A stretch of DNA of 64,000 nt from Atopsyche davidsoni (GCA_022113835.1 JAILWY010000021.1:5146001-5210000), one strand, 5' to 3'. Counted from the stretch's first letter, positions 27,301 to 40,365 are shown. Numbers and translations: made by a program. The notes: generated by a model from the sequence alone, not told the origin.

Positions 27301-30300
27301 TGCAAAATGATAATATCTAAATAGTCTTCGTATATTAATACTAAGAATCAATACCGAGAAACTTTAATATTTTCATGAAAGAACTTTTAAACTCCATTTG
27401 CCTTTAATAAACCAATCAAAAATCAAAAGTTCCAATGCTTGAGTTAAACTATAAGTCTTATAATTTTTCGAGATATGTTATCTTAATCACTTTTCACCAA
27501 AATCAAAATACACATATGTGTTAGCATAGCATATCTTAATATGGAGATAATTAATATTTAATATAGTTATATAAATATACGTATATTGAAACTCGTACAT
27601 TCAAATAAAGCCATATTTTGTAGTATTCAACGCATAAGGTATTATTGAAGGTAAATAGAGAAATTTGGATAATTATATACTTTCTTGTAAAGAGCATATA
27701 CTTAATATTGCACCTGTCTGAAAAAAATCTGCAAAAAGTATGTAGGAGATATCTCCCCAGCTTGGAATAATCCTACCATCCCGCGTAATCGAACCACCCT
27801 GAGACACCCCTAATCTGAGTCATTAGGTCCTACTTAGCCTGAAATCCCGTCCGTGTATCTTCATAACTCACCCTGTCTAATGTTTTTATCCTTTTCTATG
27901 AGGGGTGAAATGTTACAATTAGGAAGAGGCTATTAGGACATATCCCGAACCGTAGCATATTTTATCTTAAATAATTGATCTGCCAAAATATATCCGATAA
28001 TAATGTATATTATTATAGACAAAAAAATAATTTATTTTTGACGGAATATTGTTACTGTAAAGAAATTTATTTTGGAATGCTAAAGTCAAAGTATTATAAA
28101 TAATAAGGCAAATTTACTCTTACCACGTTAAGCAGTATTATTCATTTCCGCTTGCTTGATTGTTTTCTAAGGCTTGAATTCGAGGAGAGGAATATTTTTT
28201 TTTTTAGTTCCGTTTGAATTTTTAACTGTCTTAAAATTTGATTAAAAATGATTGAAAACAATCTCTTATGCAGTTCTCTGTAATTATTTTTCTGTATAAG
28301 GCAAATACTGGAGGCGTACTAAATGAGACACACCCGACATTGTTTTTGACGTTCAACTCATTTATATGTTCTACTTATTTTAGAATAAGAAGTAAGTAAT
28401 CGGCTATAGACATCAAATTGAAATTATCTATGCTCTGATATCTCCAGCTGCAGAATTATTAAATTCCTCAAATCACAGTTTAAAAACATTATCTAAATAC
28501 ATGACATAAATAAAATTTAAGCCGAATCAATATAAAATATTTTGCGTTATGTTTAATTACATTTGTTAAAAAAATATAGTTACACAATTTTCTTTTAATC
28601 TAAAAACGATAAGATCAAATTAATTTTTGATTTATTCCCATAAATATTACATTTATATACGATGAAACATTGCTGGCTATTAACTATAGAAATATTAATC
28701 TTGAATGATTTAATGAGTAAATCCGACTGATAACTATTAAAAGTCCAAAGTGCCAACAGAATAAAAGATAATAAAGCAGTATACGTTTCAGGTGTTCGTA
28801 GAAGTAAAATAGTTAAGTAATATTCAAGCATAGAGTGATTCTCAAAACTTTCTGATATTGGAATTTGCAGGCCCTGGATGTAATGAAAAAAGTTTTAAAG
28901 TTATTCAAAAAATTCAAAAGAGACATTCACAAAGATCGTCATTACGAGACCTCGTGTTGCTCTGTCATGTCTCCGAACAGAGGCACTATTTTATTGACTT
29001 GAGCCAAGACTTAATATTATTTTTGTTCTAAAAAAAATACTTGTACTTTTGTTCAGTGTTTGGAACCGAGCCGCAGCGCGCTGGCTAGAATTTTTAATAT
29101 TTTCCTTACCGAAAATTCTAAGAAAAGCTGCAATTTAAATTCAGCAGAGACAATGGCTTGGTTAAGAAATATCTGATAATGAAAAATCTATATTTATTAC
29201 CGTAATTCTTGTGTATCTTATCACCGGTACTCAAATATGGATATTTATCTATATTTGACAACAAATGCTCTTAGTAATTTGCTATCGATTAAATAAATAC
29301 TATGATTATAAGTACTTGAAGACAATGAGTTAACAAAAATTAAACACCTGCAAAAAAAGTATTTTAATATCATCAAATCAGTCATAGCAACTATTTATTA
29401 TATACTCGAAATAAAAGCATCTTATATATTTTTCAAATACATATGACCTTCCGATAGCAATATCCATCTATTTTTTGAGAGAATTAAATCTCAAACATTT
29501 TTTTGTATCTCAATTTATTTAATAATTTTTATTTTATTTTATTTTAAACTGTCTTATTCAGACAAATTTGAAGGTATAAGTGGCTAGGACAATTATTTGT
29601 AATTCTTTTTTTCCAAATATTCTGAAATATACTGGATTTTCTACAAATTTAGCATCGAGTAACAATAAGCGGTACAATATTTTGTTTTAAAAGATAACAT
29701 GTCACTTTTTCAAAGAGTGTGACCGATGAGTGTATTGTTAACATTTATCAATAACCTGCGTACTTTGTGTGTAATACTTTAGTTCGACTTTGTGTTAAAT
29801 TGAGTACATTAGAACTCTACCAACTACGCTTTTGATATTAACAAATATATGTCTATAAGTATCATAAGCTATTTTTAAATAAAACTTTTTTTTTGCAAAC
29901 AAGTAAAAATTTAAAATAACTTAATTTTATTGCCGATATTTCCGAATATTTTGTTTTCTTTGCGTTTGAATATTAGCTAGATTTAAAATATCGTTATTTG
30001 TCACCTATCCCTAAATATTTACTCAGTCGCTGAATCTTTACGGGATGTGAAATTCCTATATTTATTTTTTAGTATCAAATAATGCCAATACATTTACTTG
30101 TATTGATGTGGCAAAATATCTAACACATTCTGTTGTAACCGTTTTTTGTATCTTTTCCAAAAAATTACGTATATAATAGCTATGCATTTAATGACAGTTA
30201 AAAATTATTTAATACATATTTTTTGTAAAAATCACCATACTCGTTTTGCTCGGATGAATAATTTGTCCGTTCATTCAAATGTCCATTATCGATAAGCATC

Positions 30301-33300
30301 TTTTTTTCATACACCAATAATGGAATGTTTGCTCCATAAAAAGTATAAATATCCAGCGGCACAGACCTGTCGCCGTTGTGGTACAATCGAATCAAATACA
30401 CGCCTGTTTATATTATACAACCAGTACGGATTCGACAAATTCAATTTATTTACAGCTTTTTTACGCAACGCGTTTTTTAGGTAATCAATTCATACACAGC
30501 TAGAAAAATTGTCAACAAAAATCTTATATAGGGAAAGGATTCCAATTCACACCTCCACCGCTATCGCAAACAGGTGTATCTTATTAAATCAACATACAAT
30601 CGTTAAATTCAACTGTGAAACATGTATGCATAGTTTGTTGGAAAATTGTGTTTGACTACAGTCTTAAAATTGGCATTTAAGATTTATTGGAAATTTATGT
30701 AACTTCATTTGAAAATTCCAACGAAACAAATCGGAATAAAAAAATGTGGAAAAATTACAAAAAAAAATTAACGTTCAATATCAAAATGGGTTTCTAAAAT
30801 GCAAGTAAAGTGGAAGTTCTCTTTCATCTGGTACTCACGCCAGTGAACGGGGATGGTGAAGAGTGGCAGGCACATGGTCAACTGAATGTGCATGATCTCG
30901 AAAGGATGTATGGCCGTCACCGAGAAGGCTGTGGGCTGCTTGTACGTGTGGTGGAGCTTGTGGAAGTGCTTGTACAGGAAGGGAGTGTGGTACATCCGGT
31001 GCATGATGTACGTCGTATAATCCTGAAAACGAACATTTCTATTAAATATCATAATATATTTACGGTTTTTGAACACTTGATTTATTCATACTTATTTCTA
31101 GTATTAGCTTATTGTACAAATGTATATTTTTAAATCAACGATTCACCCATGAAACTACAAGTTTTTAACTGGTGTGCCAATGCTCGATAAATAAATCAAA
31201 ATTCTTGATCATGATAATTAGTGGTCGAAGGGACTTAGATGCTATGCAGCGAAAGCCTGAGAGTGTCGTTACGAAAATAATTTTTTAATATAATGTTATT
31301 TTAAAACAACAAAAAATTTAAAATGTTTTTGATACATATATTACAACTAATTTTATATTCAATAAATGGTAAAGAACAATTTTTAAACAATAAACATTTA
31401 TATTAGTATACGTTTGTTTTATTGTTTATTGAAAATTAATTTGTTTTGTTCAGATAAACCCATCATTTCGACATGTAGATTTGAATAAAGTGATTATGTA
31501 TAGTTAATTTAATTAAAACCAAATTTTTACACTTGGAAATGATCGATTTGTCTGAACCAAAACTAATCGTGTTTTAATAAACAATAAACGTGAATTCCTC
31601 ATATATTTTTCATTTAAAATCCATCGAGAACAAACTTTCACCAAGGGTACGTCTAAATTTTATCGAGTTTCATTATTATAATATAATTTTTAGTGGTTAA
31701 TATTAATAAAACCAGCATATGATTGATAATTCTTAATATCTCTATATTCAATTGAAAAATGAGACTTATTAGAATATATTATGCAAATATTTGACCGCAT
31801 ATTGAAGGCTTTTGATCATTTAATTGCTGTCTACATATTAAAAATAAATATTCATTTACTTATTAAATACACATGTTTGCGATCAAATCATACTGTAAAT
31901 CAAATTTATTTAAATCAGTTATTTTTATATTGAAGCGAGTTAAAATAATCGTATACTTTTTTATTTTTTTACGAAGTTATTATTGAACATAACTTTATGT
32001 TTATATTAGGACTGTGTTACTCATTTTCACTGTAAAAAAGTTACCACTTTGTGAAGTATTCAGAGCCAGTATGTGAATAACAACGTACTAAATTTTAACT
32101 AAAGTCATCACAAGTCTACCGCTATAAATATGAGAAATTTATAAAGAGGACTATACTGAAAATAGATAGACGCATGCTTATCGAGTAACCAAGATTAACA
32201 GGGTGCAAGTGAGGATTTCCCTATTAACTATTGAGGCTGGATTAATATCAGCAACGTCATAAAATTGATAATTGAAAGTTTTGAAAGTTGTTGTAGAATG
32301 ACATAAGAGGTGTTATACCTGGTAGATAAATATAACAGCAAACTGCAGAAAGAACCATGTCCATCCATATTCATCAAACTTGTAGTAAATCGTGGAAGGG
32401 TTCCCATTGTAGATGTAGCAGGCCAGGGTTGCGGAGTACGTTCCGGTGACTAGGAGGGAAATGGATCCAACCATGATCTCGTGGAGTTCTAGTTTAGGAG
32501 ATAACCACTTGTTGGGCTGGAGTTTCCACTCAGCCGCACGATGGCGACGGTTGACGTAGAAGTACCACTGGAATAAAAAAAAAGCAATAAACCACCTAGT
32601 AGCAAGCTTCGCAGTAAATCCATTGAGTAGGTATTTCTATAATAATTTTGTGTGAAAAAAATTAGATTTAGAAATTAAAATAAAATATAAACCTCATATG
32701 AAAGTTTGTTAATTAATGAACAGAATAAATAAAGGCAAATATAAATTATCAATAAAAAGTCAACGTTAAGGTCTTTGTGACACACAGCCTAATTTATAAT
32801 AGGTTATATATTAGGTATAGTAGATAACATCGTATCATATTTGTGTCTCAATAAATGTACACGCAGGTAAAATAAAACGTAGTCTACAGTATTTTTACAA
32901 TAGAAATCTTTGTTTTGCTTTTGATATTTAACATATATTCTTTGAAGTCATCTGAATGATATTTTTTACATTTAACACTTTGTTTATTTTATTTCAATGC
33001 TTGTATCTAAAATCAAGACTCAATTTATACAATTCTGGCTCTTTGAGCAATCTTATGTTGAAATCTAAAATTATATTTAGTAAAATCTCCAAACCGGTAG
33101 CATCATGTAAAGATAATAATTAAATAATTAATCGGTTGTAATATCAATATTTTTTTTACAATCAAACTAAAAGATAAGATCGAGTAATCGTAATTCTATA
33201 CGAAAAATAGAGGGTTACACATCGCTTACGTGCAAAAAGCCACCAATTAAGAAGTACATTCCGTATGAGACAATGTTAGCGCCGATCCAAAACGACATCC

Positions 33301-35042
33301 ATTCCGTCATCTTCAGGTTTTCAGGGGAAATCAGCTCCCTTAGAGACATGCTCGCTCTCGTGTCGTTTTCTGTAATATTCTGGCCACCCCACTGCCTCAT
33401 GGCAGTCACTAATATAATCACCCATTCGCCTGAAAAAAAGAAACATTAAAGCATGGACGTAATTTTTTTCAGCCAATCTCCGCAGTAAGACACACCGCTT
33501 TCCATGGTTTCTATCATCAGTCAGTACACCCCGCCTTAAAGCGTAAAACGGATATGTTTCAGAGGTTGCTCGGGATTCATCATCTGTTTTAAATAATATT
33601 ATATTACACGTATATCTCCGCATAAAAGAATATATAACAAACCAAGGTTTTGTTAAGATTTATGGAAATATTTTATAACAAACCCATACAAATTAAACTT
33701 TCGCAAAAAAAAAAACTCACCCGACATTTGATCTTAAAACTTTTCTAAATTAACTTTAAGCATATTCAGTATAATATATATATGAATAATTTTTAAGGGA
33801 GACTAATGAGTCTTCCTTTAAAATGGACTTTGAGATGGGCAGGTCCTTTAAAAAAAAAAACATCTTAAAATAGCTCTCTTTGAGTTTAATACAAATACTG
33901 GAGACGTAATAATTTGGAGAAGGAAGTCTTTTATCATGACCACATGCTAACGGATTTATGAAATTTTATGTTGTGTTATGATGAATATGGAGAATTATCG
34001 TTTTAAATTATAATCTAAATATTTTAATGTTCAATGTCATTTAATGTACTTTAGATAAGCGTCATTGAAATTTTTTTGATATTAAGATTGGTATTAATAA
34101 TTTGGAACAGGTGACGTATGTAAGAACACCTGCAATTCGCATAACACGAGTGCGTGGTTAATGGTTATCAACAAAATGAAGATATCGTTATAAATACCAA
34201 TTAAAAATTACTTTGTTAATAATTACACTGTTACAGTAATCTATATATATATATATATATAGATTATTAATATGAATTATTGGGGATGGTTTAATATCGT
34301 GTTGTTTACATGTGTTTATTGATTACTGTGACTGTATTTATTTTTATTACCAATAAAAGATAAAACATCGTTTTGTAAACAAACCTTGATTTATTGTATG
34401 AATCGTTCTATTGTGCTCATGTTTATTTGTTTATTTTTTTCTGATTCGCTCTAGATTAGCTCAGAAAAAAATGCTAAATTTCGTTAATAGGCCAGAATAA
34501 AAGAAAAACATATTCAAAGAATTCGGTTACTTTGCTTCCCTGTTTTGATGTTTGAGGTGCTTTTTTCGTGATTCTTTAGGAAAAAAAACGTTTGTGAAAC
34601 AATTTTTTTAAAAGTTTATTTATTGCCGTTGTGGTAAAGTTGATAGCTCCTAAATATTGTTCAGATTCAATTCTCGTTTTATATATATTTTTTTTAGACA
34701 AAAAGTGATTCCAAAAGGCTGGGAACGCTTTCGGGTCTATGGGGCAGTGTTGCCCCCGAATAATAAGCACTAGATAAAATAGTTTTGTATTGTGTTACCT
34801 TTAAGCGTAGCTCCGAAGGTGAAGACGGCCAAGGTGGCGATGAACTTGGCGATGGTGTCAGGAATCGTATCCCAGAAGTACTCCATCTTGTCGCTGTACT
34901 TCTCGGTCCACCGGACACCCTCAGTCATCGGATCGAAGAACTTTCTTTTAAAGAAACTGACTTTTTTGTCTTGATCCATTTTGTAGTTTTCGCTATTGTT
35001 TTCCTCATGGCTCTGCTGTGGCGGCGTCATGGATTTTTTCAT
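24173..35042 (-). CDS. Fatty acid hydroxylase / sterol desaturase family protein, six coding exons (whole gene)
   Basis: Coding exons on the minus strand are 35042-34799, 33429-33230, 32567-32319, 31022-30839, 25597-25425 and 24304-24173. They total 1182 bp, which gives 393 residues plus TAG, and all junction phases agree (1,0,0,1,0). The protein is predicted to be a multi-pass ER membrane enzyme. Hydrophobic segments lie near residues 63-92, 124-147, 180-200 and 217-230. Histidine ligands of the di-iron centre are HRMYH (239-243), HKLHH (252-256), D309-HSG (310-312) and HDKHH (330-334). The family ending NFG (340-342) and WDK-IHGT (348-354) follows. Established for PF04116-type enzymes: O2-dependent hydroxylation or desaturation of lipid substrates. 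The substrate here is unknown. The last four residues, KKTR, fit a KKXX ER-retrieval signal. The chosen ATG sits in a good context (AAACAAAATGA) and precedes a polar cytosolic N-terminus. The family assignment is secure; orthology to a particular named gene is not. Confidence 0.92.
24305..25424 (-). other. Intron 5 of the fatty acid hydroxylase gene (GC-AG, phase 0)
   Basis: This intron is 1120 bases. Its 5' end reads GCAAGC after AAG, which fits the consensus for the minor class of U2 introns with GC donors (AG|GCAAG). The 3' end is ATTTTCAG. Around 24780-24860 it holds a short degenerate run of ACTATTA-like words. Confidence 0.82.
25425..25597 (-). CDS. Fatty acid hydroxylase gene, coding exon 5 (histidine box 3)
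   Basis: The acceptor is TTGTTTCCAG before TTCCGTTC. The split codon reads CTT, giving Leu293. The exon encodes residues 293-350. It carries YYHGIIDHSGI (H305, H310) and HDKHHEFFHVNFG with the third histidine box at 330-334, ending IWDK. The end is set by protein homology: the reading frame stays open past 25425, but the family requires L/I-HGT straight after WDK, and that sequence is found at the start of exon 6. The donor is AAG followed by GCAAGC, a GC-type 5' splice site. Confidence 0.9.
25598..30838 (-). other. Intron 4 of the fatty acid hydroxylase gene (GT-AG, phase 1, 5.2 kb)
   Basis: At 5241 bases this is the longest intron of the gene. It is AT-rich with two GC-richer patches of unknown role: about 27730-27930, which includes the palindrome GGAGATATCTCC, and about 29050-29090. 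The longest open frame inside (minus, 26887-27225) has AT-driven composition and no family resemblance. No nested gene is supported. Confidence 0.8.
30839..31022 (-). CDS. Fatty acid hydroxylase gene, coding exon 4 (histidine boxes 1 and 2)
   Basis: The acceptor is TCGTTTTCAG before GATTAT, and the donor is GGC before GTGAGT. The exon encodes residues 232-292 plus one base. It carries the family core DYTTYIMHRMYHTPFLYK, with the HX3H ligand set at 239 and 243, then HKLHH at 252-256 and a conserved HP at 270-271. The tract QLTMCLPLFTIPVHW after it is a hydrophobic hairpin. This exon alone is enough to place the gene in the fatty acid hydroxylase superfamily. Confidence 0.95.
31023..32318 (-). 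other. Intron 3 of the fatty acid hydroxylase gene (GT-AG, phase 0)
   Basis: This intron is 1296 bases and AT-rich. No coding segment or recognisable mobile element was seen. Confidence 0.85.
32319..32567 (-). CDS. Fatty acid hydroxylase gene, coding exon 3
   Basis: The exon is exactly 83 codons and is flanked by TTTATTCCAG and by CAG/GTATAA. It encodes residues 149-231. It opens with WYFYVNRRHR and a tryptophan- and lysine-rich linker (AAEWKLQPNKWLSPKLELHE), typical of the pre-catalytic region of animal members. A membrane helix (IMVGSISLLVTGTYSATLAC) and then IYYKFDEYGWTWFFLQFAVI lead to the IYQ that precedes the first histidine box in the next exon. Confidence 0.92.
32568..33229 (-). other. 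Intron 2 of the fatty acid hydroxylase gene (GT-AG, phase 0)
   Basis: This intron is 662 bases of AT-rich sequence, with a strong GTAAGC donor and a T-rich acceptor tract. Nothing else is recognised. Confidence 0.85.
33230..33429 (-). CDS. Fatty acid hydroxylase gene, coding exon 2
   Basis: The acceptor is a clean pyrimidine tract ending TTTTTTTCAG before GCGAATGG. The donor is CAC followed by GTAAGC. The exon encodes residues 82-148. It completes the first hydrophobic stretch (GEWVIILVTAM), then a polar loop (QNITENDTRASMS), then a second membrane helix (MSFWIGANIVSYGMYFLIGG). NIT at 99-101 is a potential N-glycosylation sequon, but its topology is not known. The phase is 1 at entry and 0 at exit. 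Confidence 0.9.
33430..34798 (-). other. Intron 1 of the fatty acid hydroxylase gene (GT-AG, phase 1)
   Basis: This intron is 1369 bases and AT-rich. It contains a perfect 30-base palindrome with an (AT)9 core at 34237-34266. No other gene is seen inside. Confidence 0.85.
34237..34266. repeat. Perfect 30-base palindrome with (AT)9 core
   Basis: TAATCT, nine AT units and AGATTA form a perfect inverted repeat within intron 1 of the fatty acid hydroxylase gene. It is probably a microsatellite that kept symmetric flanks and could extrude as a hairpin. Confidence 0.9.
34799..35042 (-). CDS. Fatty acid hydroxylase gene, coding exon 1 (start codon)
   Basis: This exon encodes residues 1-81 plus the first base of codon 82. 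The first 55 or so residues are polar and charged (MKKSMTPPQQ...), rich in K, D and E. They lead into the start of the first hydrophobic segment (IAKFIATLAVFTFGATLK). The exon ends AAAG before the donor GTAACA at 34798. No membrane-targeting signal peptide is seen, so the first transmembrane helix probably acts as signal anchor. Upstream untranslated exons may exist but cannot be fixed. Confidence 0.85.
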
Positions 35043-38000
35043 TTTGTTTCCGTAATCTATGAATGCCAGCTAGGCATTTCCCTTTAAAAAATACGTTATA
35101 TAAATTATTTTTGAAATATTTAATAATGCACAAGAGCATGAACAGACATTTAAATGTCGTCGATGCTTATTATTTGTCTCGTTGAGACCTGAAAAAGTCT
35201 CTGTGACCTATTATTAATTGTGTCTAAAGCTACGCGCTCGGAAAGTTTTTCAAGACCAGGACCAGGCCCTGAGTACTGATGTGTTCAGATTATTCACGAA
35301 ATACAGAAGCTTCCAATGTTTTCAACCAAAGAGCTTAATTAACTTTTAGTACTTCAAACTTATTTAGCCTGCAATTATAGGGTAAATGTGATTTCTTGAA
35401 AATAAAAGTAATTAAAAAAACATGCTCTCTTTAGGAGAACTTGAAAGATTTTAATTAAAACTATGAAATATTTGTTACGTATAAAATTAAAAAGTTTAAA
35501 TGAAAATTATTTGGATATTTTATTAAAATTGTTTTATTAAGTTTTCATACCAGAGCGTTATATATAAATTTTATATCTGAAGATTTTTTTGAAATGTGAT
35601 ACCTTTGATTGCGTTCAATCAATAACTTACTAAGTATCGAAACATTATATTTCCAGTGTTAAAATATAAACTAAACTTGAACACCAGAATCATTTTATAT
35701 TTTCTTAGGAAATACTTCAGTTATATATATTTTTGGAGTTTTAAAATATTACTTATATTTTATTTTATACTCAGAAAGCTTTGGAAGGAAAATAAATACG
35801 GATTCTACCGCATGTAGGTCGCAGTGACAAGCAGGTCTTGAGAGCTTTGCACTCAGTTGTATATTCTGCATTTCGCCAAAAAATAATTCACAAAATAAAT
35901 GGTCACACGAATGCTGGACCATCTTCTATAAAAGTCTATTCTCTTTGAGATAAATATAAATATATGTTTTATTTAGATTTTAAAACATTTATGAGATAGA
36001 AATGATAACATTGAATTAATGCGTTAAAACGTTTTCATAATATAATTATATTTTTTTATGTCAACTCAATTATAACTTCCTGGAAATCAATCAAACAGAT
36101 AATAAAATTCAAAAATTATTTTCACGTTGGCAAAACTATATTAATCTTGAATTTTAAAACAATTAATTTTTTGAGTTTTGATTCAAAATTTGTATTAAGT
36201 GTCTCAACAAATCGCTTTAAAAATAACCTAGACTTTAGACGATTTGTTTCTTTCCATCTGATATTCAAGCAGGTTTATCTATAAACCATTTTGCCTAATA
36301 CCGTACTATATTGATAAGTCTAATAATAATTTTAATATATAAGTAACAAAAGCCTAATGATCGAATCGTTATTCGACCGTTTTCGCTCGGTTTTTTGCTC
36401 AAGAGATAAGGATGTCTTCTCACGCCATTTGATGATTACCAAATGTATTAAATTGAATTAAATCATAACTCAACAGGCCTCTTAACTATAAAGGATTCTT
36501 GAAATACTTTTTATCACATCAGGTTTTGTTAAGGCAATTATCTTACAGATTATTCAATCTGCACCTTTATAGCTACAATGCGTCGGTTACATAAAATTAT
36601 ATCATAAATGCTAATGTGACACGCGATGCTGGAGATAATTTTCATATTTTACATCATAACCGATATTCCCGAGTTGTTTAAATCTTAGTAAAACGAAAAT
36701 GAACTCAAAAGTCAGAAAAATATCATTCTCCATAAAAATTTTAACGAATTAACATATTATATGAAAATTATATATCACACACTGTAAAAATAAAAATGAA
36801 ATTTCATATGCAATTTTTTTGTAGTATATCTCACTATTGTAAGGAAAAGCAGTTAGGAGTTAAAAAAAATGTCTCCTTGGTATAAAGTAAACTTTTTTTT
36901 TTCAATTTCATGTAAAATGCAACACTGGTTGGAGATTTTAATTAAACACTTTGTCTTAAATCTGTCGCTGAAAAAAATATAAGTGAAATTTGTTAATAAC
37001 TCAACTGGACTTAAAATTAATTTCACAAAATCAAGATATTTTTCAAGATACAGAAGGAGCCGAAGAGATATTTGTTGAAGTATATATTTAATTTATGAAT
37101 TTGTACGTTAGTTCACGTGAAAAGTTTTTCGTAGATTAATAAATAATTATTATATAAATACGTTTTTCAATATTTATGTAAAACAAAATGTCTTAAATAT
37201 GCAGGATTTTCTTTGTGGTTTCTAATGACTAATTCTTTTATTTCAAGTAAATAAACTATTCCAACGGGTATATTTAAAAAAAAAAAAAAAAAGATAATGC
37301 AATCTTAAAATTTGGTTTCAGCATACAAATATAGCTATTTCATTTTTTTTAATTTAATAGAATTTTTTATTTTTTAACACTGGTTTTTAGTTGATACTCT
37401 CATAGTCTTTAAAATACGATTAGTATGTTTTCATAAATATATTTCAGCAACTCAGATATAAATAATATAATCTCTTTTTTTTTGTTTTCAATAGAGGAAT
37501 TAGGATTAAGACTAAATTTACACTTAAATTCATCGATTTACACACACTTTCTTGACACTAAAAACTTAAAAAACCAACATCAAGTATTTTTATTAATACT
37601 TGAAATTATATTTTAAACACTCGAATTATTTGTAAAAAAAGCTTACATTCAAAACTACTTATTATGTATTAATTTTTTATATTCACTAGATACGTATTAT
37701 ATACAACACCTCATATGAAACTAAAAAAAAACAATCAATTGTAATTGTTATATTTATTGAGATTTTTCAAATAAATATTATCTTGACAGGTGCAAATTTC
37801 AACAATTCTTTTATCTTGACGTATGTATTACTGCTAAGATAATTTTTATTCATATTTATATTCGAAAGATACCATTTTTGATTAATATCCCACCTGTTCA
37901 AATCTGTTTTTTAAATACTCGTTTTAATCGCCATTTCAAAATAACACTGACATAAACACGGTTCATTAAAAATCACCCGGTGATAAAATAACTTTTAACT

Positions 38001-38960
38001 GAACAGTAACTCATGGTAACAATTATATATATTTATTTATTAAAACTAACTCTTTCCATAGATGGGTCGAATGCAATTTTAGAGCAAGAGAATTGGAGTT
38101 ATATATGTAATTTATAAGAAAATATATATGGTCTACAAATATTTATACTACTAAAAGCCTAAGTGGTTTTTCCAGTTTAATGTATTTTCTTATATATATG
38201 ATTGTTTCCTTAGTTCTTCCCTTTACCTAATTAGCAATGACTGTCATATAGTAGTTAAATGTAAATTTTGTAATCCTATTTTAATTTTTATCTTTGATTG
38301 ATGTGCATCCTGCTTAATTACGCTTAGGATTAGCTTTATTTTTAATGTCGTAAGTGAGTTTGAAAAATTAAAATAATCTTTTATTATTAGTATATTTCAT
38401 AATATATTCAATGCCCTTTCAATATATCTCCACAATACATTCACACATTCATTATTTTTCTTTAATATTGTTTTTGGTATTTTTACATATAAAAAGTATT
38501 TTTTAAGAAACTACTACACCTCTCATAAAAACAAACCATAAATAAAATAATCATTTCAATGCAATCAAGTTTGTGATATATTTTAATATGTTCATACTAA
38601 ATATCATACAATAATCTATTGCTACAATCTTTCATAATGTTTTATCATTCTTTTAATTTTCTATGTCCAATAATTCAAATCAAAATATTATGTTACGTTT
38701 GCTTTATTTGCAATTCAAAAGATAACAAATAACAAGTAAAATGGAAAACACGTGTTACTCAAATCTCAGAGGAATTTCAGTCGGGTCGTAATTAAGTTGT
38801 CCTTTCACAAAATTTATGATAAAAATATTTTTTTAATTATGATATTTATCATTTTTTATATAAATATGGCAGAGAATTTAAAAACAAGCCTTATAGATAA
38901 TTATGCTTTATGTCATTTATATAAATAAATCTATTTTCTTCATAAATATTTACAAATTGA
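35043..38960. other. Upstream flank of the fatty acid hydroxylase gene, AT-rich
   Basis: The core promoter cannot be placed. On the minus strand, GACTTTTTCAG before GTCTCAACG (about 35188) could be the acceptor of a 5' untranslated exon leading into the start codon. A run of 18 A lies near 37275. Otherwise only AT-rich sequence is seen. Confidence 0.4.
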
Positions 38961-38974
38961 AATAAATATTATAT

Positions 38975-39095
38975 TTACCGACATCTAGCGATGACTTTCA
39001 TAAAAAAGTTATCACAGTTACAAACCACATATTCGGTAAAATTATCTGAGCATTATTTAAAAAAACTGTTACTTTTTGACCACAGATGGCAAAAT
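38975..39095. promoter_or_regulatory. Candidate CTCF-like insulator words
   Basis: ACATCTAGCG at 38981-38990 matches the core of arthropod CTCF-type sites (CATCTAG(C/T)GG). The reverse-orientation counterpart CCGCCGCTAGATGTCAC is at 45841-45857. CACAGATGGC at 39081-39090 is a weaker related word. The inference is motif-based only. Confidence 0.2.
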
Positions 39096-39379
39096 GGTTC
39101 AATAAATACTCAAGTTTCCAAAAATATAAATTACTAGCATTTAAACACTTTAAATAATTTCATTTTACTTATTTGTACTTATAAATAGAATCCGTTTCTA
39201 AAGAAATAAAATAAGTTCAATTTTCTTAAATAAAAATGCAAAATTTATTTTAATTAGAAAACTATTTTTTTCAAACTCATTTACGTGGACCGTTGGTGGA
39301 GATTATTATTAAAATTAAATTCATTAAATATGAAGTAGACTCCAAATATTTAATATAAAATACAATATCAATAATCTTT

Positions 39380-39560
39380 GATTGCTTGTCTACTGCAAGA
39401 AATCCATTATTATTTTCTGTTACCAAAGCTAAATCCACCCCCAACAGGTTTACAAACACAACCTTCAAAGAAACCGACAACCCTGGGGTGCCACCTTCTT
39501 CAAAAGCCTTCAAAACTAGAGTGCGAGACGCATAACACGCTCACTTCACTGCAGCTGAAT
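39380..39560. other. Open segment with coding-like composition, unidentified
   Basis: Frames are open on both strands. The minus frame reads KAFEEGGTPGLSVSLKVV and continues for about 75 codons into AT-rich sequence; the plus frame is proline-rich and 62 codons long. Composition is clearly different from the flanks. No splice pair, start context or family match can be shown. It may be an exon or a piece of a mobile element. Confidence 0.2.
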
Positions 39561-39702
39561 GAATAAAAAAACTCTTACATTATTTTAGAACTTTTAACCG
39601 ATCAAATTATTGATTTTCTCACTAATTAAAATATCAATTAGTTGTATAATGTCAAAATTAGATTTACTTGAAATATTTACTCTCACTTTATTTAATAGAA
39701 TC

Positions 39703-39720
39703 GGGGAGAGGGGGGGGGGA
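39703..39720 (+). repeat. Poly-G tract
   Basis: GGGGAGAGGGGGGGGGG is an isolated G-run in AT-rich DNA and may form or contribute to a quadruplex. Confidence 0.7.
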
Positions 39721-40059
39721 TATGGAAACTCAGTCAGTTTTTTTAATAAATATTACTGTTTTGCTTTATTTACAACTCACGGAAACGTTTGATGTGAAAT
39801 TTTTTTTTTTTAATGTTTTTATTAATTATGTACACAATACAGAGAACCGATAAATTGAAGTAGAGCATCAAATATTTTAAGATAAATACATCAAATAAAA
39901 TATAATTTTCACGAAATTTGGACAGTATTTCTCAAAAAGTATTTATATTATTTAAAGAAATGACAGTGGAATGTAGCAATTGTTCGATCTGTTAAACTGC
40001 TCTAACCTCTACAAGAAGTAACACGTTTTATCAAGCAGATAATCTGCACTCTGTCCATC

Positions 40060-40300
40060 CGACGCACCCCCACGTACATCCCTTAGACAGAACACAAAGC
40101 CTCAGCTGGAATCAGTTCGCCTGACTGCACCTTGCCTTGCTAATAACCGCCCTTGGCCAGAAGTCCAGTAGACCGAATATAATAACGGAGTTTGCGGATT
40201 AATAGCAACCAGGTGACTGCTTACCTGTGAACCCGCCGCTCCTCCTCGGGTGCTCCGGACACTTGCCCCCGACCTGTGATTACTTCAAAGGAATCAGATT
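40060..40300 (-). promoter_or_regulatory. GC-rich patch with minus-strand splice donor, candidate 5' untranslated exon
   Basis: On the minus strand the island ends in GGGTTCACAG followed by GTAAGC (donor at 40224-40223), a near-consensus 5' splice site. It lies 5.2 kb upstream of the fatty acid hydroxylase start codon, on the same strand. It could be a first non-coding exon of that gene. There is no transcript evidence. Confidence 0.25.
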
Positions 40301-40365
40301 GCCAAGCATGTTATTTGCTAGTTGAGTGTAAGGATCGGGTATGGGGCTAACTGCCATCTTTGAAC

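Noticed and set aside
30810..31133. 107-codon plus-strand frame opposite exon 4
   Set aside because: It is a shadow of the histidine-box exon; the minus strand carries the conserved family motifs.
34785..35087. Plus-strand frames opposite exon 1
   Set aside because: They are antisense shadows of the N-terminal exon.
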